From assembly GCF_036826855.1 (NCBI RefSeq), contig NZ_CP104578.1:3844001-3908000 (forward strand): a DNA stretch of 64,000 nucleotides, in the 5' to 3' direction. The translations under genes and the position numbers were made by a program. How positions within the stretch are numbered: position 1 is the stretch's first letter; each line of letters opens with the position of its first letter. The stretch comes from Streptomyces sp. SJL17-4 (GTDB taxonomy: Bacteria > Actinomycetota > Actinomycetes > Streptomycetales > Streptomycetaceae). Below, one piece after another: positions 45,131-54,506 of the stretch. Under the pieces are notes generated by a model. It was not told the origin of the DNA, searched no databases, and saw only the letters and a program-made list of their open reading frames with translations.

Positions 45131-46679
45131 GATTCCTCCAGGAGTTGGAATGTGAATTCCGCCTTCTGGGGGCCCGTGCCGCCGGGCGCTCCCTGAAGAC
45201 ATCTCCATTCTGTAGCTCCCCCGAGGCGAATCCAGAGTTGTTCGATGCGTGGACCTGCCATGGCGTGATTGCGTCAATAGGCCGCCGCGGGAACGGAATT
45301 ACTTCATCCTGGCCGCCTCTAACTTTTGGTCGAACCAAAAGAGGTGCTAGACTGGTGCGACGGTCTTCTCGTTCCTCCAGGAGAGAGAGGCCGTCGGGGT
45401 AGGGGGCGTGCCGCCGCCCCTGCCCCACCACCCGCTCCCCGCCGGAGAACACCGGCCGGCGCGTCTCCGCCAGCGCCCCCCGGTACACCTCGACGGTCCG
45501 CGCGGCCGACGCCCGCCAGCTCATCCCGTGCGCATGCCGCACCGCCGCCTCCCCCATCGTCTCCACCATCGCCGGGTGCGCCGCGAGCCGGCGCAGCCTG
45601 CGCGCGTAGTCCGACGGGTCGTGACCGTGCACCAGAAGCCCCGTCACCCCGTCCCACACCGCCGTCGACAGCCCGCCGACCGCCGCCGCGAGCACCGGAG
45701 TCCCGCAGGCCTGCGCCTCCAGGGCCACCAGACCGAACGACTCACTGCGCGAGGGCACCACCAGGACGTCCGCCGCCCGATACCAGTCCGCGAGCCGCGC
45801 CTGCGGTACGGGCGGGCAGGACCGCAGCACATCCGTCACCCCGAGATCCGCGGCGAGCTGCCACGCCGACCCCTCGCGGGTCGCGCCCGAGTGGCCGCCG
45901 ACCACCGGCACCAGCAGCCGGCGGCGCAGGTCCGGGGCCTCCCGCAGCAGCTCGGCGACCGCCCGTACGAGCACGTCCGGGCCCTTCAACGGCTGTATGC
46001 GGCCCGCGTACAGCGGCACGAACGCGTCGGCCGGAAGCCCGAGCCGGACCCGCGCCGCCACCCGGCCGTCCCCCGGGTGGAAGGTCCGCAGATCGACCCC
46101 CGGGCGCACCACCTCGGTCCGCTCCCCCGCCGCCCCGTACAGCGACCGCAGCGCCTCGGCCTCGTCTGCCGTGTTCGCGATCAGCCGGTCCGCGGCGCCC
46201 ACCACCTGGTGCTCGCCCCGGACCCGCAGCTCCGGCTCGGGGGTGTCACCGGCGGCCAGCGAGGCGTTCTTCACCCGGGCCAGGGTGTGGGCGGTGTGCA
46301 CCAGCGGGATCCGCCAGCCCACCGAGGCGATCCGGCCCGCCTGCCCGGAGAGCCAGTAGTGCGAGTGGAGCAGGTCGTACCGCCGCTCCTCCTTGAGCAG
46401 GGCCAGCGAGAACGGCACCACCAGGTCGGGCATGGCCTCCTTGGGCAGCGCCCGGCGCGGCCCCGCGTGCAGATGGCGGACCCGCACCCCGGGGGCGAGT
46501 TCGACGAGCGGGGGCAGGTCCTCGCCCCGGCAGCGGGTGAACAGATCGACCTCCGCGCCCTGTTCGGCCAGGGCGCGGGACAGCTCGACCATGTACACGT
46601 TCATGCCGCCGGCGTCCCCCGTCCCGGGCTGGTGGAGCGGGGAGGTGTGGACGCTGAGCATGGCGACGCGCAGGGACAC
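45120..46679 (-). CDS. GT4-family glycosyltransferase, MshA-like
   Basis: A 519-codon frame; residues 1 to about 420 are a normal GT-B glycosyltransferase. VHTSPLHQPGTGDAGGMNVY matches the MshA N-terminus, HSHYWLSGQAGRI and NTADEAEAL follow, and SRSESFGLVALEAQACGTPV is the nucleotide-sugar E-x7-E site. MshA joins N-acetylglucosamine to inositol phosphate; the acceptor here is unknown. The last 100 codons run through AT-rich, operator-bearing DNA and look non-coding, so a lost stop or frameshift near 45400 is likely. GTG 46677-46679 follows AGGAGC. The promoter region 46680-46835 shows TAC-rich repeats. Confidence 0.78.
   Translation of the reverse strand: MSLRVAMLSVHTSPLHQPGTGDAGGMNVYMVELSRALAEQGAEVDLFTRCRGEDLPPLVELAPGVRVRHLHAGPRRALPKEAMPDLVVPFSLALLKEERRYDLLHSHYWLSGQAGRIASVGWRIPLVHTAHTLARVKNASLAAGDTPEPELRVRGEHQVVGAADRLIANTADEAEALRSLYGAAGERTEVVRPGVDLRTFHPGDGRVAARVRLGLPADAFVPLYAGRIQPLKGPDVLVRAVAELLREAPDLRRRLLVPVVGGHSGATREGSAWQLAADLGVTDVLRSCPPVPQARLADWYRAADVLVVPSRSESFGLVALEAQACGTPVLAAAVGGLSTAVWDGVTGLLVHGHDPSDYARRLRRLAAHPAMVETMGEAAVRHAHGMSWRASAARTVEVYRGALAETRRPVFSGGERVVGQGRRHAPYPDGLSLLEEREDRRTSLAPLLVRPKVRGGQDEVIPFPRRPIDAITPWQVHASNNSGFASGELQNGDVFRERPAARAPRRRNSHSNSWRNHVR
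45323..45341. promoter_or_regulatory. Operator-like palindrome inside the glycosyltransferase 3' reading frame
   Basis: CTTTTGGT-CGA-ACCAAAAG is a perfect 8+3+8 palindrome in an AT-rich patch (45190-45360) that differs in composition from the coding DNA around it. It probably belongs to the promoter of the small secreted protein. Its presence suggests the true glycosyltransferase stop lies upstream of it. Confidence 0.45.
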
Positions 46680-46835
46680 GAGGGGCTCCTGAGGGGAGGG
46701 AAGCCACGTGCCCCTGCGCGTCGCTCGCGCGCGCGCACGGTCACGCGGCAGGGTGGGGGATCGGACGGTACCGGGGTACCGGTTACTGGGTACTGGGCTA
46801 CTTAGTTGCTTAGTAGTAGGAGTACGGAGGGCGGG

Positions 46836-48406
46836 TCAGAAGCCGAAGACCGGGCCCGACGGGGGTGCCAGGCGGGTCCCCGGCAGGGGGGCCGTCAGGG
46901 CGTGCCAGTCGACCGGACGGCCCGGCGCCACCTGGAGCGCCGCCGCAAGGCGGTCCGCGCCCTCCGGCATCACCGGCCGCGACCAGGCCGACAGGGCCGA
47001 GGCGACCGCCAACTGGGCGGCGAGCGCAGGGAGATGACGGCAGGAGGTGCTGGGCCGACAGCGTTCGTGGGCGTTGACGTGACCGAAGTCAGCGGCCGAG
47101 CGGACCATCTCGTCCAGGACGGCGACGGCCCGGCGCGGGTCGAAGGCATCGGGGCCGTACGCCTCACGAAGGTCGTCGACGCCCCGGTGCAGCCGCCGCT
47201 CCAGGATCTCCCAGCCGGTGCCGCCGGGCAGGCCTGCGCGGCGCGAGACCGCCGCACTCCTCCCGTACGGCGGCGAAGAGCCGGGACAGCCAGCTGTTCC
47301 AGTTCTCGTCCAGCTCGCGGCGGGCGGTGGCGAGCCGCTCCCGGTGGAAGACGGTGCGGCGGCCCAGCGGGCGGGCCTGGAGGACATGGCGGCGCAGGGT
47401 GTCGGAGCCGTACTCGGTGAGCAGGTCGAGCGCCCAGACGTTGCCCTCCTGGACGCCCTCCTCGATGACGTACGACTCGTTGACGTTGAAGTCCTGCGGC
47501 AGCTTGATGTCCTGCGCGAGGAGCAGCACCGGAAGCAGCACGGCGTGGCAGAAGGCGTGCCCGAAGCCGCAGAAGTGGATCGCGCGGCGGGGCAGCGGGC
47601 CCTTCACGTCGTAGCCGAAGAGGTGCATCGCGGCGGCCTCGAAGCAGCCGTCGATCCGGTGGTCGGGGAAGCCCTCGACGGGGACCTGGAGGCCCCACTC
47701 GGCGGGGTGGCCGACCGCGATGTCCGGCAGCCCGTCCTCGACGAGCGAGCGACTCGCACAGCGCGGCGAGCCGCGGCGGCAGCCCGGCCGTCGCCCAGTA
47801 GTCGGCGAGCGTCTCCCGGAACGGCTCCAGGGGTACGTAGAGCCGGCGGCAGCGGCGGGCCACCGCCGGGGTGTCGCAGAGCGCGCAGCGGGCGCCGATC
47901 AGGTCGCCGCCGTCGTTCGGCCGCGCGCACTCGTGGCACATGCCGCCGTCGCTGACCGCGCCGCAGTGCGGGCAGGTGCCGGTGGCGTGCGCCCCGTACA
48001 GCCAGCGGTCGCAGGGCTCGCAGTACGGGAGGAGGCGGGTGCGCGGGGCGATGACGCCCTGCGCGAAGAGCCGCCCGAAGAGGTCCTGCACCCAGCGTCC
48101 GTAGCCCTTGTCGCGGCGCGGGCGCACGATGTGGTCGAACTCCACGCCCGACCGTAGCCAGTCCGCGGTGATCGCGGCCCGGTAGCCCTCCGCGACCTCC
48201 TCGGGCTTGCGGTTGTGGCGCAGCGCGCGGACCTCGACGGAGCTTGCGTGGTCGGCGGTACCGGTGGTGAACCGGACGGCCTCGCCCTCGGCGCGCAGAT
48301 AGCGGGTGAGGACGTCGGCGGCGACGTACGGCCCGGCGAGGTGGCCGATGTGGAGTTCGCCGTGGGTGGCGGGAGGGGTCGCGGTGATCCAGACGGGGGT
48401 GCTCAT
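46836..48406 (-). CDS. Methionyl-tRNA synthetase-like class I ligase without KMSKS, frame-interrupted
   Basis: A protein of about 523 residues. HGELHIGH (residues 15-22) is the class I HIGH motif. Four Cys-x-x-Cys knuckles (CEPC, CPHC, CHEC, CALC) form a MetRS-type zinc domain. Where MetRS has KMSKS-x-GN this protein reads EEGVQEGN, so the loop is lost while the flanking GN is kept. Two frame changes lie near 47745 and 47232. A housekeeping role is unlikely; it may activate an amino acid for a small molecule. It sits between the glycosyltransferase and SDR genes of one minus-strand cluster. Confidence 0.75.
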
Positions 48407-48443
48407 GGGGCTGGAACCTCCTTGACGCTGTGGTGCGGTGGGC

Positions 48444-49190
48444 TCAGCGCGGTTCGAAGTGGAAGGAACGGATGAAGCAGTCGCGGGGCTGCTCGACCGC
48501 GTAGACGATGCATTCGAAAAGCGCCTGGGTGGTCAGCTTCTCGTCGGGTGCTATTCCGTCCGGATTCGAGCCGTCCCATTCCGCGAAGCGAGGGTCGGAG
48601 GTCGAGAAGTCGGGCGGGAAGAGGGAGAAGACGCGGACGCCGGAGGGGCGGAGGCGGCGCGAGAGGATGTCGGCGAATCCGGCCTGGGCGCTCTTCGCCG
48701 CCCAGAAGGCCTCGTGGGCGGCGCCGGCGGCCGCGGCGGAGGCGCCCTCGGCGTCACGGACGGCGACCATGTTGACGATGTCGGGCCGCAGCGAGCCGCG
48801 CAGCAACGGCAGGAAGTGCTTCACCATGAGGACCGTGCCGCCGGCCGTCGACTCGATCGTCTCGACGATCTCGGCGTCGCTGGCCGCCTCCAGGTCCATG
48901 CCGTCGAGCCAGCGGGCGCCGTTGTTGACCAACAGGTCGACCCGGTCGGTGCGTTCGCCGACGCGGGCGGCGAACTCCCGGATCTCGGCGGGCCTGCTGA
49001 GGTCGCAGCCGAAGGCGTGGATACGGTCACGGGCCGAGCCCATGACTTCGGTACGGGTGCGTTCGGCGGCCTCGACGGTCCGCGCCGAGACATAGACCTC
49101 GGCACCGAGATGCGCGAATCCGACGGCGAGCGCGCGACCGAAATAGCGGGACGCTCCGGTCACGACGACACGCAGATTCTCGAATTTCAT
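48444..49190 (-). CDS. SDR-family protein with degenerate active site
   Basis: A 248-residue Rossmann protein of the short-chain dehydrogenase family, with VVVTGASRYFGRALA for cofactor binding and LLVNNGARW (the NNAG-like motif). The catalytic Y-x-x-x-K is replaced by FWAAK near residue 160, and the catalytic serine strand reads NMVAVRDAEG. The cofactor glycine motif is also altered (RYFG for SGIG). It may be a non-redox SDR or bind NAD(P) structurally. It starts at ATG 49188-49190, 38 bp upstream of the ligase gene. Confidence 0.78.
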   Translation of the reverse strand: MKFENLRVVVTGASRYFGRALAVGFAHLGAEVYVSARTVEAAERTRTEVMGSARDRIHAFGCDLSRPAEIREFAARVGERTDRVDLLVNNGARWLDGMDLEAASDAEIVETIESTAGGTVLMVKHFLPLLRGSLRPDIVNMVAVRDAEGASAAAAGAAHEAFWAAKSAQAGFADILSRRLRPSGVRVFSLFPPDFSTSDPRFAEWDGSNPDGIAPDEKLTTQALFECIVYAVEQPRDCFIRSFHFEPR

Positions 49191-49280
49191 GTGTGCCTGC
49201 TCTCCCCACGGATACCGATGGCCGGTCCATTTCAGCGTGGCAGAGGAAAGGGACCGCGGGCCTGGCGAGAGGGTGCGCGT

Positions 49281-50245
49281 TCACGCCGTTGCGTGGATAC
49301 GCCACGGCAGCACGAGCCTTTCGAGCAGCTCGGCGCGCTTGTGGTGGACGCGGACGCGGTCGGGCGCGGTGGAGACGGTGACGGTGCCGCCGGGGGTATG
49401 GACCGCGCCGTCCACGGGCGGGACGACGGTCCCGTCGATCGCGCCGGCGGCGGCGAGGGCGGCGGCGCCGGTGAGCGCGAGCCGGGGGTGCCAGCCGCCG
49501 ACGGTGAGCGCGCGGACGGCGATCCCGCCGGGACCGGCGGTGAAGACGGCGATCTTGGGGAGGGCGGAGTGGGGTGGATGGCCGAGGAGGCGGGCGGCGT
49601 GGGCGCGGAGGGCGAGGAGCCGGTCGTGGAGGGCCTCTTGGGGAAGGTTTCGGGCGTCGACGAAGACGTAAGGGTTGCCGTAGCGGACGAGGGAGACGGG
49701 GGTGCCGTCGAGGAGGTCGACGGGGCGGCCGGTGGGGAGGGTGCCGGGGGCGGTGGGGGCCCGGAGGAAGCTGAGGGTGTAGGCGTCGCCGTGGGGTTGC
49801 GGCTGCGGGTGGGGCTGCGGATGTGGCTGCCGCTGCGGATGTGGCTGCGGCTGTGGCTGCCGCTGCGGATGTGGCTGCGGATGTGGCTGCGGTTCGCAGA
49901 GGACGGTGTCGCCGGTGGTCACGGCGCGGACGGTGACGGGCCCGGGGCGGCCGTCGGCGACGACGCAGGCGAGGAGGGAGTGTCCGCATCCGGCGCGGAA
50001 GTCGAAACCGCCGTCGGGGAGGGCCTGGACGAAGCGGTGGTCGAGACGGCCGTGGCCTGCGGGGCGGTACAGGGCGATCTTGCCGATCCCGGCGTGGGGC
50101 GTGCGGGCGAGCGCGTGGCGCAACGCCGCCAGCTCTCCGCCGAGGGCGAGGGCGCCGGGGGGAGGTGGTCGAGCCGGAGGACGAGGGTGGGGCCGGGGGC
50201 GTCGTGGGCGCGGACGAGGGCCGCCTCCACCCCCGTTGTGGGCAT
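49281..50245 (-). CDS. PrpF-like isomerase (DAP-epimerase fold), frame-interrupted
   Basis: A protein of about 321 residues. FRAGCGHSLLACV places a catalytic-type Cys before the helix as in PrpF/DapF. VRYGNPYVFVDAR and the second-half HPRLALTGAAALAAAGAIDG followed by HTPGGTVTV match the PrpF pattern (tautomerase/isomerase of aconitate-like acids). A Pro/Gln/His repeat of about 35 residues interrupts it (49791-49895). The frame breaks near 50163, one C short. The start is uncertain: ATG 50243-50245 lies in a repeat element; GTG 50228-50230 may be better. Confidence 0.65.
49791..49895. repeat. In-frame Pro-Gln/His repeat within the PrpF-like gene
   Basis: About 105 bp made of GGCTGCGGATGT-type 6- and 12-bp units encode alternating QP and HP (about 17 dipeptides) on the minus strand. 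All units are multiples of three, so the frame is kept. Confidence 0.85.
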
Positions 50246-50468
50246 ACGTTCCGCAGGGGCGGTGGGGGTCCCCCCGGACGGAGTCTGGGGGAGGGTGGGC
50301 ACAACGGACGGCACCCTTGCGGGTGCCTCCGCTCCTTGTGCCTGGACCCGCACCGGAAGCGCGTCGCCCTGGTGGTGCGGGCCGGTTACGGGGGCGGAGG
50401 CGCCGCCGGAGGGCGCCGTCCCGTGTGCCCACCCGTCCCGCCCTGCGGGACGATTGCCCACACGGGCG
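50232..50468. repeat. Family B MITE-like palindromic element, copy 2
   Basis: About 237 bp with ends CCCGTTGTGGGCA and TGCCCACACGGG and the same two-arm inverted design as 9541-9773, including CCCCCCGGAC...GTCTGGGGG. It lies between the AsnB-like and PrpF-like genes and reaches the proposed PrpF-like start codon. Confidence 0.65.
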
Positions 50469-50483
50469 GGGCGGGGGGCCGCA

Positions 50484-50625
50484 GCCGGGGGCGCAGGCGC
50501 CACAGGCGCGGGAGGCGCGGCAGCCGCAGGCGCAGGGGCGGTAGACGCGGCGGCCGTGGGCGCAGGCGCCGCAGGCACGGGCGCCGTGGCGGCCGCAGGC
50601 GCTGTGGCGGGGCGCGGAGGTCCCG
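50484..50625. repeat. Degenerate GCAGGCGC-type repeat after the AsnB-like gene
   Basis: Irregular units of 9-12 bp built on GCCGCAGGCGC fill the space between the stop of the minus-strand AsnB-like gene and the family B element. No gene is visible. Confidence 0.55.
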
Positions 50626-50630
50626 GGGGG

Positions 50631-52460
50631 TCAGGCCGCACAGCCGATCGGGATGCGCATGCCCTGGACCACCTCCGTCCACAGTTCGTGGACCGCCAGG
50701 GCCCACAGCGCCTGGGCGTCGTGGTGGGAGGGTCGTTCGCAGTGACGGGTGAGGAGTTTCTGGACGCGGTCCGCCCGGACCTTGCCGCCCAGGACCAGGC
50801 GGGCCGGGGACAGGAGTTCCCGGACCGTTTCCAGGAGCGGACTGCCGGGTGCGAGCATCGCCGACAGCGGCAGGGTGAAGGGCTGCTTGGGGCGGCGCAG
50901 GACCGCCGAGGGCAACAGCTCCGCCCCCGCCTCGTACAGCGCCCGCTTCCCCGTCCGCGCCGCCGTCGGCAGCGCACGCGCGTGCGTCACGACCGCCGGC
51001 TGGCAGAACGGCATCCGCGCCTCGACCGCCCACGCCATCGACAGGTGGTCCACGCGCCGCAGGTGGTACGCGGGCAGCCGCCACCGCGTCTCGAAGGCCG
51101 TCATCGCGGTGAGCCGGTCCTCGCCGACGGCCTCCGCCGAGCGGAGCTCCTGCTCGATGCGGTCCGCCGCCGAGCCCTGATCGGCGATGTGGGCACGGTA
51201 GTTGGACGTGTAGAGGTGCTCGCGGAGCAGCCGCGGCGCCGCCGAGAGCGCGTCCGCGTAGGACGCCGCCCAGTCCGTCCCCGCCCAGTCCGTCCCCGCC
51301 GGCGCAGCGAGCGCCGCGCGCATCCGGTCGTACCCGCCGAAGAGTTCGTCGGCGCCGTCGCCGGTCAGCGCGACGGTGAAGCCGTTCTCGCGGACGGCGC
51401 GGAACAGCGCGTACGTGGAGAGGGCGATGGGGTCGGCGTTGGGCTGGCCGAGGGGGGACGGTCCGGGTGAGGAGGGAGCCGATCTCGTCGGGGTCGACGG
51501 CGACCTCGTGGTGCACGGTCCGGGCCCGGCGGGCGACGGAACGGGCGTACGCCGCCTCGGAGTCGGGCCACCGGCCCCGGTAGGTGAGATGGAAGGTGTG
51601 CAGCGGCGGCGCGTCGGTCTCGCGGGCGTGTTCGGCGGCGAGCGCGGTGACGAGACCGGAGTCGAGGCCGCCGCTGGTGATGGCGCAGACGGGCACCTCG
51701 GCCTCGGCGAGCCGCCGCACCTCGTGCCGCAGGACGTCCTGGGTGTCGCCGACGGGCGTGCTCCGGTGCGGTCCCCGGCGGCGTACGACGGGTGCGGCGC
51801 CGGGCCGTACGAAGGCGGTGGCCCCGGGCGGCAGGACGCTGACGCCGTCGAGGGCGGTGTGCGTGGAGAAGGACGTACGGGTGGCGAGGACGGTGTCGAG
51901 GGAGTCCTCGCGCGGGGAGATCCGTACCCCTTCGAAGGCGAGGAGCGCGGGGATCTCGGAGGCGAAGCGGGTGGAGCCGTCGTACGGGTCGTGGTGGAGA
52001 TGGATCGGCTTCATGCCCATGTCGTCGACGGCGAGGACGAGTTGGGTGCTGCCGGGGCGCAGGTCGAGGATCGCGACGGCGAACATGCCGTCGAGGTGCT
52101 CGGCGAACGCGGGCCCGTACTCGGCGTAGAGCGCGGGCAGCAGCGTGCCGTCGCAGCGGTCGGGGAACCGGTGGCCGCGGGCGGCGAGGGTGCGGCGCAG
52201 CTCGGCGTGGTTGTATATCTCGCCGTTGAGGACGGCGAGGATGCCGGGGAGGTGGGGCAGCCGGTAGGGCTGCCGGCCGCCGCAGGGGTCGGTGACGGCG
52301 AGCCGGTCGCAGCCGAGGGCCCAGCCGGGCCCGGTGAGCACGGCGTGCTCGTCGGGTCCGCCGTGCGCTGACGGGCCGAGACCGCCGCGAGCTGGGCCGG
52401 CTCGGGGCGGTCCGCGTGGGCCGCCGCCCCCGCGGCGAAGGAGCCGAGAATCCTGCACAT
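50631..52460 (-). CDS. AsnB-like glutamine amidotransferase/synthetase, frame-interrupted
   Basis: A protein of about 609 residues. MCRILGSF exposes Cys2, the Ntn glutaminase nucleophile; NGEIYNHAELRRTLAARGH and CDGTLLPALYAEYG follow. The synthetase half has the PPi loop TSGGLDSGLV near 260 and GDGADELFGGYDRM. Such proteins amidate aspartate or, in biosynthetic clusters, other carboxylates. Frame changes lie near 52378 (one base short) and 51465 (one C too many or two short); the total length remains divisible by three. The start is ATG 52458-52460, divergent from the deacetylase gene. Confidence 0.82.
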
Positions 52461-52552
52461 AGCGGTCACCCTCCAAGCACATCACCCAACTTGACCAATG
52501 ATTTGAATCTACCAACTTTTTGAATGGCGCGTAAGTGCCATGTCCAGTTCAC

Positions 52553-52565
52553 GCCAAGGCTTGGC
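52553..52565. promoter_or_regulatory. Palindrome in the divergent AsnB-like/PIG-L promoter
   Basis: GCCAAG-G-CTTGGC is a perfect 13-bp palindrome in the 141-bp divergent gap. The rest of the gap (52480-52530) is clearly AT-rich, with TTGAAT repeated, as expected of promoters. Confidence 0.4.
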
Positions 52566-52601
52566 CTTGCGACGCCCCCGCCGCCCCAACAGGCTGACCT
52601 C

Positions 52602-53335
52602 ATGGAGGACTTCGACCACACCGCTCGCACCGCCCCCGAATCGCTGCTCGTCGTGGCCGCGCACCCCGACGACATCGAGTTCTGCGTCAGCGGCACCGTC
52701 ATGCAGTGGATCGAGCGCGGCACCCGCGTGACGTACTGCATCGTCACGGACGGCGGCGCCGGCGGTTACGACGACAGGCTCCCCCGCCAGGCGATGGCGG
52801 ATCTGCGCCGCGCCGAACAGGTCCACTCCGCCAAACTCAGCGGCGTCGCCGACGTCCGCTTCCTCGGCTACCCCGACAGCTTCGTGGAAGCCTCCGTGGA
52901 ACTCCGCCGCGACCTGTGCCGGGTGATACGGGAGGTACGGCCGCAGCGCGCGATCATCCCCTCCCCGAGATCAACTGGGCGCGGGTCGCCGACCTCCACC
53001 CCGACCACCGCGCCGTCGGCGACGCCTGTCTGCGCGCCGTCTACCCCGAGGCCCGCAACCCCTTCGCCCACCCCTCCCTGCTGAAGGAGGAGGGCCTGGA
53101 GCCGTGGACCGTCCACGAACTCTGGCTGATGACCGGCCCCACCCCGAACCAGTACGTGGACGTCACCCCCGTCTTCGACCGCAAGGTCGAGGCACTGCGC
53201 ATCCACACCTCCCAGACGGCCCACTTCGACGACCTCGCGGGCCTCCTGCGCACCTGGCTCGGCGAACACGCGACGGCGGGCGGGCTACCGGCGGGACGGA
53301 TGGCGGAGGCGTTCCAGATCGTGCACATCGACTGA
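52602..53335 (+). CDS. PIG-L/LmbE-family deacetylase (MshB-like), frame-interrupted
   Basis: A zinc deacetylase of about 244 residues. AHPDDIE (His21, Asp24) and HPDHRAVG supply metal ligands as in MshB, which removes the acetyl group from GlcNAc-inositol. TDGGAGGYDDRLPRQAM follows the active-site loop. The frame breaks near 52967: PSP then EINWARVADLHPDHR needs one more C. The length fits one lost base. It starts at ATG 52602, divergently from the AsnB-like gene, and pairs logically with the MshA-like glycosyltransferase 6 kb away. Confidence 0.83.
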
Positions 53336-53424
53336 GCGCGGACCGGTGCCGGTCAGCCTTGTGGGGTTCGGGGGCGCGTGAGACCGTGGCGCCCAACGGG
53401 ACGTGATCCGGGGGAGTTCATGCG

Positions 53425-54456
53425 ATGACAGACCGACGCTCGGAACAGATGAAGCTGCAGATGGAGCTGTACCGGCTGCCTTGGGTCGAGGCGAACGAGG
53501 ACCTGTGCCGTGACGGCGCCAAGAACCTGCGAACCTTCCAGGGGAACCTTCCCGACGACCGCGCGGACGCCACGAAGGCCGTCCAGCGCCTGGTCTCCCA
53601 CGGGCAGGGCGAGGCGACGAAGGCCCTCGGGGAGCACTGGGACGAGTTCGTGAGGAAGTTCGACAGGGTGGCCGCGGCGGCGGGCGCGATCGCCGAGGGG
53701 CTCAGCGGCTCCGCCGACATCATCGGCGACACGAAGGACACGGTCATCGACATCGTCGAGGACTTCCAGAGGCGTCTCAGCCTGCTGTCCGAGGGCGAAA
53801 TGCCCGGGCAGGTGGACCACTCGGCGGAGGAGGAGTCGGAGGCCGCGATCACCAGGGCGCAGCTGGAGCCCGAGATCGCCACGACCCGGACGCGGAGCAA
53901 CTCCCGCCTGACCCTCGTGCGGAACGACTCCGACGTCCGGTCACTCAAGCAGATCGCCGGACTCCCGGAGGGCACGGGGAACGGTGACCAGGGGGCGATC
54001 GGCGGGGTGGCACCGGGCATCACGGGACAAGGAGACGGGAGCACGGCGCCGGGGGCCGAAAGCGGCACCGGGGGCGGCGAGGGCGGTCGCGCGATCAGCG
54101 GCGACACCATGCGGCTGGCGTCCGCGGGCGGCCACTCGTCCCACAACTTCTGGATCGAGCACGACGAGCACAAGCGCGCCGTCGAATCCCTCGACAAGGT
54201 GGCCACCCACCTGCGCGACAAGACGTCGGCGGAACTCGGCCGGGCCGTACTCGACGTGACGGAGTTCGGTGCGAGCGGCACGCTCGGATCCTCGATCGCC
54301 GCAGGCTACAGCCCGCTCGTCGACGATCTCGTCCTCGCCACCCGCGCCCTCGGCAACCACCTGACCGGCCCTCTCTCCGACGCCATCCGCGCGGCTTCCA
54401 AGGACGCGAAGGACACCGACGACGAGACCAGGGGCCGCTTCTGGTGGATGAGGTAG
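53425..54456 (+). CDS. Hypothetical helical protein, ESX/WXG-like size pattern
   Basis: A 343-residue protein without signal peptide or membrane helices. Residues 1-125 are charged and helical (LVSHGQGEATKALGEHWDEF), followed by a Thr/Arg segment, a Gly-rich hinge (about 190-228: GQGDGSTAPGAESGTGGGEG) and a second helical part (240-343). This two-helical-block arrangement recalls substrates or structural proteins of type VII secretion loci, but no WXG motif, toxin domain or secretion gene is present. It may form a pair with the small membrane protein 51 bp downstream. Function unknown. Confidence 0.55.
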   Translation: MTDRRSEQMKLQMELYRLPWVEANEDLCRDGAKNLRTFQGNLPDDRADATKAVQRLVSHGQGEATKALGEHWDEFVRKFDRVAAAAGAIAEGLSGSADIIGDTKDTVIDIVEDFQRRLSLLSEGEMPGQVDHSAEEESEAAITRAQLEPEIATTRTRSNSRLTLVRNDSDVRSLKQIAGLPEGTGNGDQGAIGGVAPGITGQGDGSTAPGAESGTGGGEGGRAISGDTMRLASAGGHSSHNFWIEHDEHKRAVESLDKVATHLRDKTSAELGRAVLDVTEFGASGTLGSSIAAGYSPLVDDLVLATRALGNHLTGPLSDAIRAASKDAKDTDDETRGRFWWMR

Positions 54457-54506
54457 GGCACGGAAGGAAGCGGTTCCTCCGCGGGGACGGCGGGTACTTG
54501 GCGTAC

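Noticed and set aside
50631..52460. Lasso-peptide cyclase or beta-lactam synthetase identity for the AsnB-like protein
   Set aside because: No precursor-peptide, protease or RRE genes are nearby, and the glutaminase Cys2 is intact, which points to an amidotransferase.
45120..53335. Reading the cluster as the organism's ordinary mycothiol operon
   Set aside because: MshC would be a cysteinyl-tRNA-synthetase paralogue; the ligase here is MetRS-like and lacks KMSKS, and AsnB-like, PrpF-like and SDR genes are not part of mycothiol synthesis.
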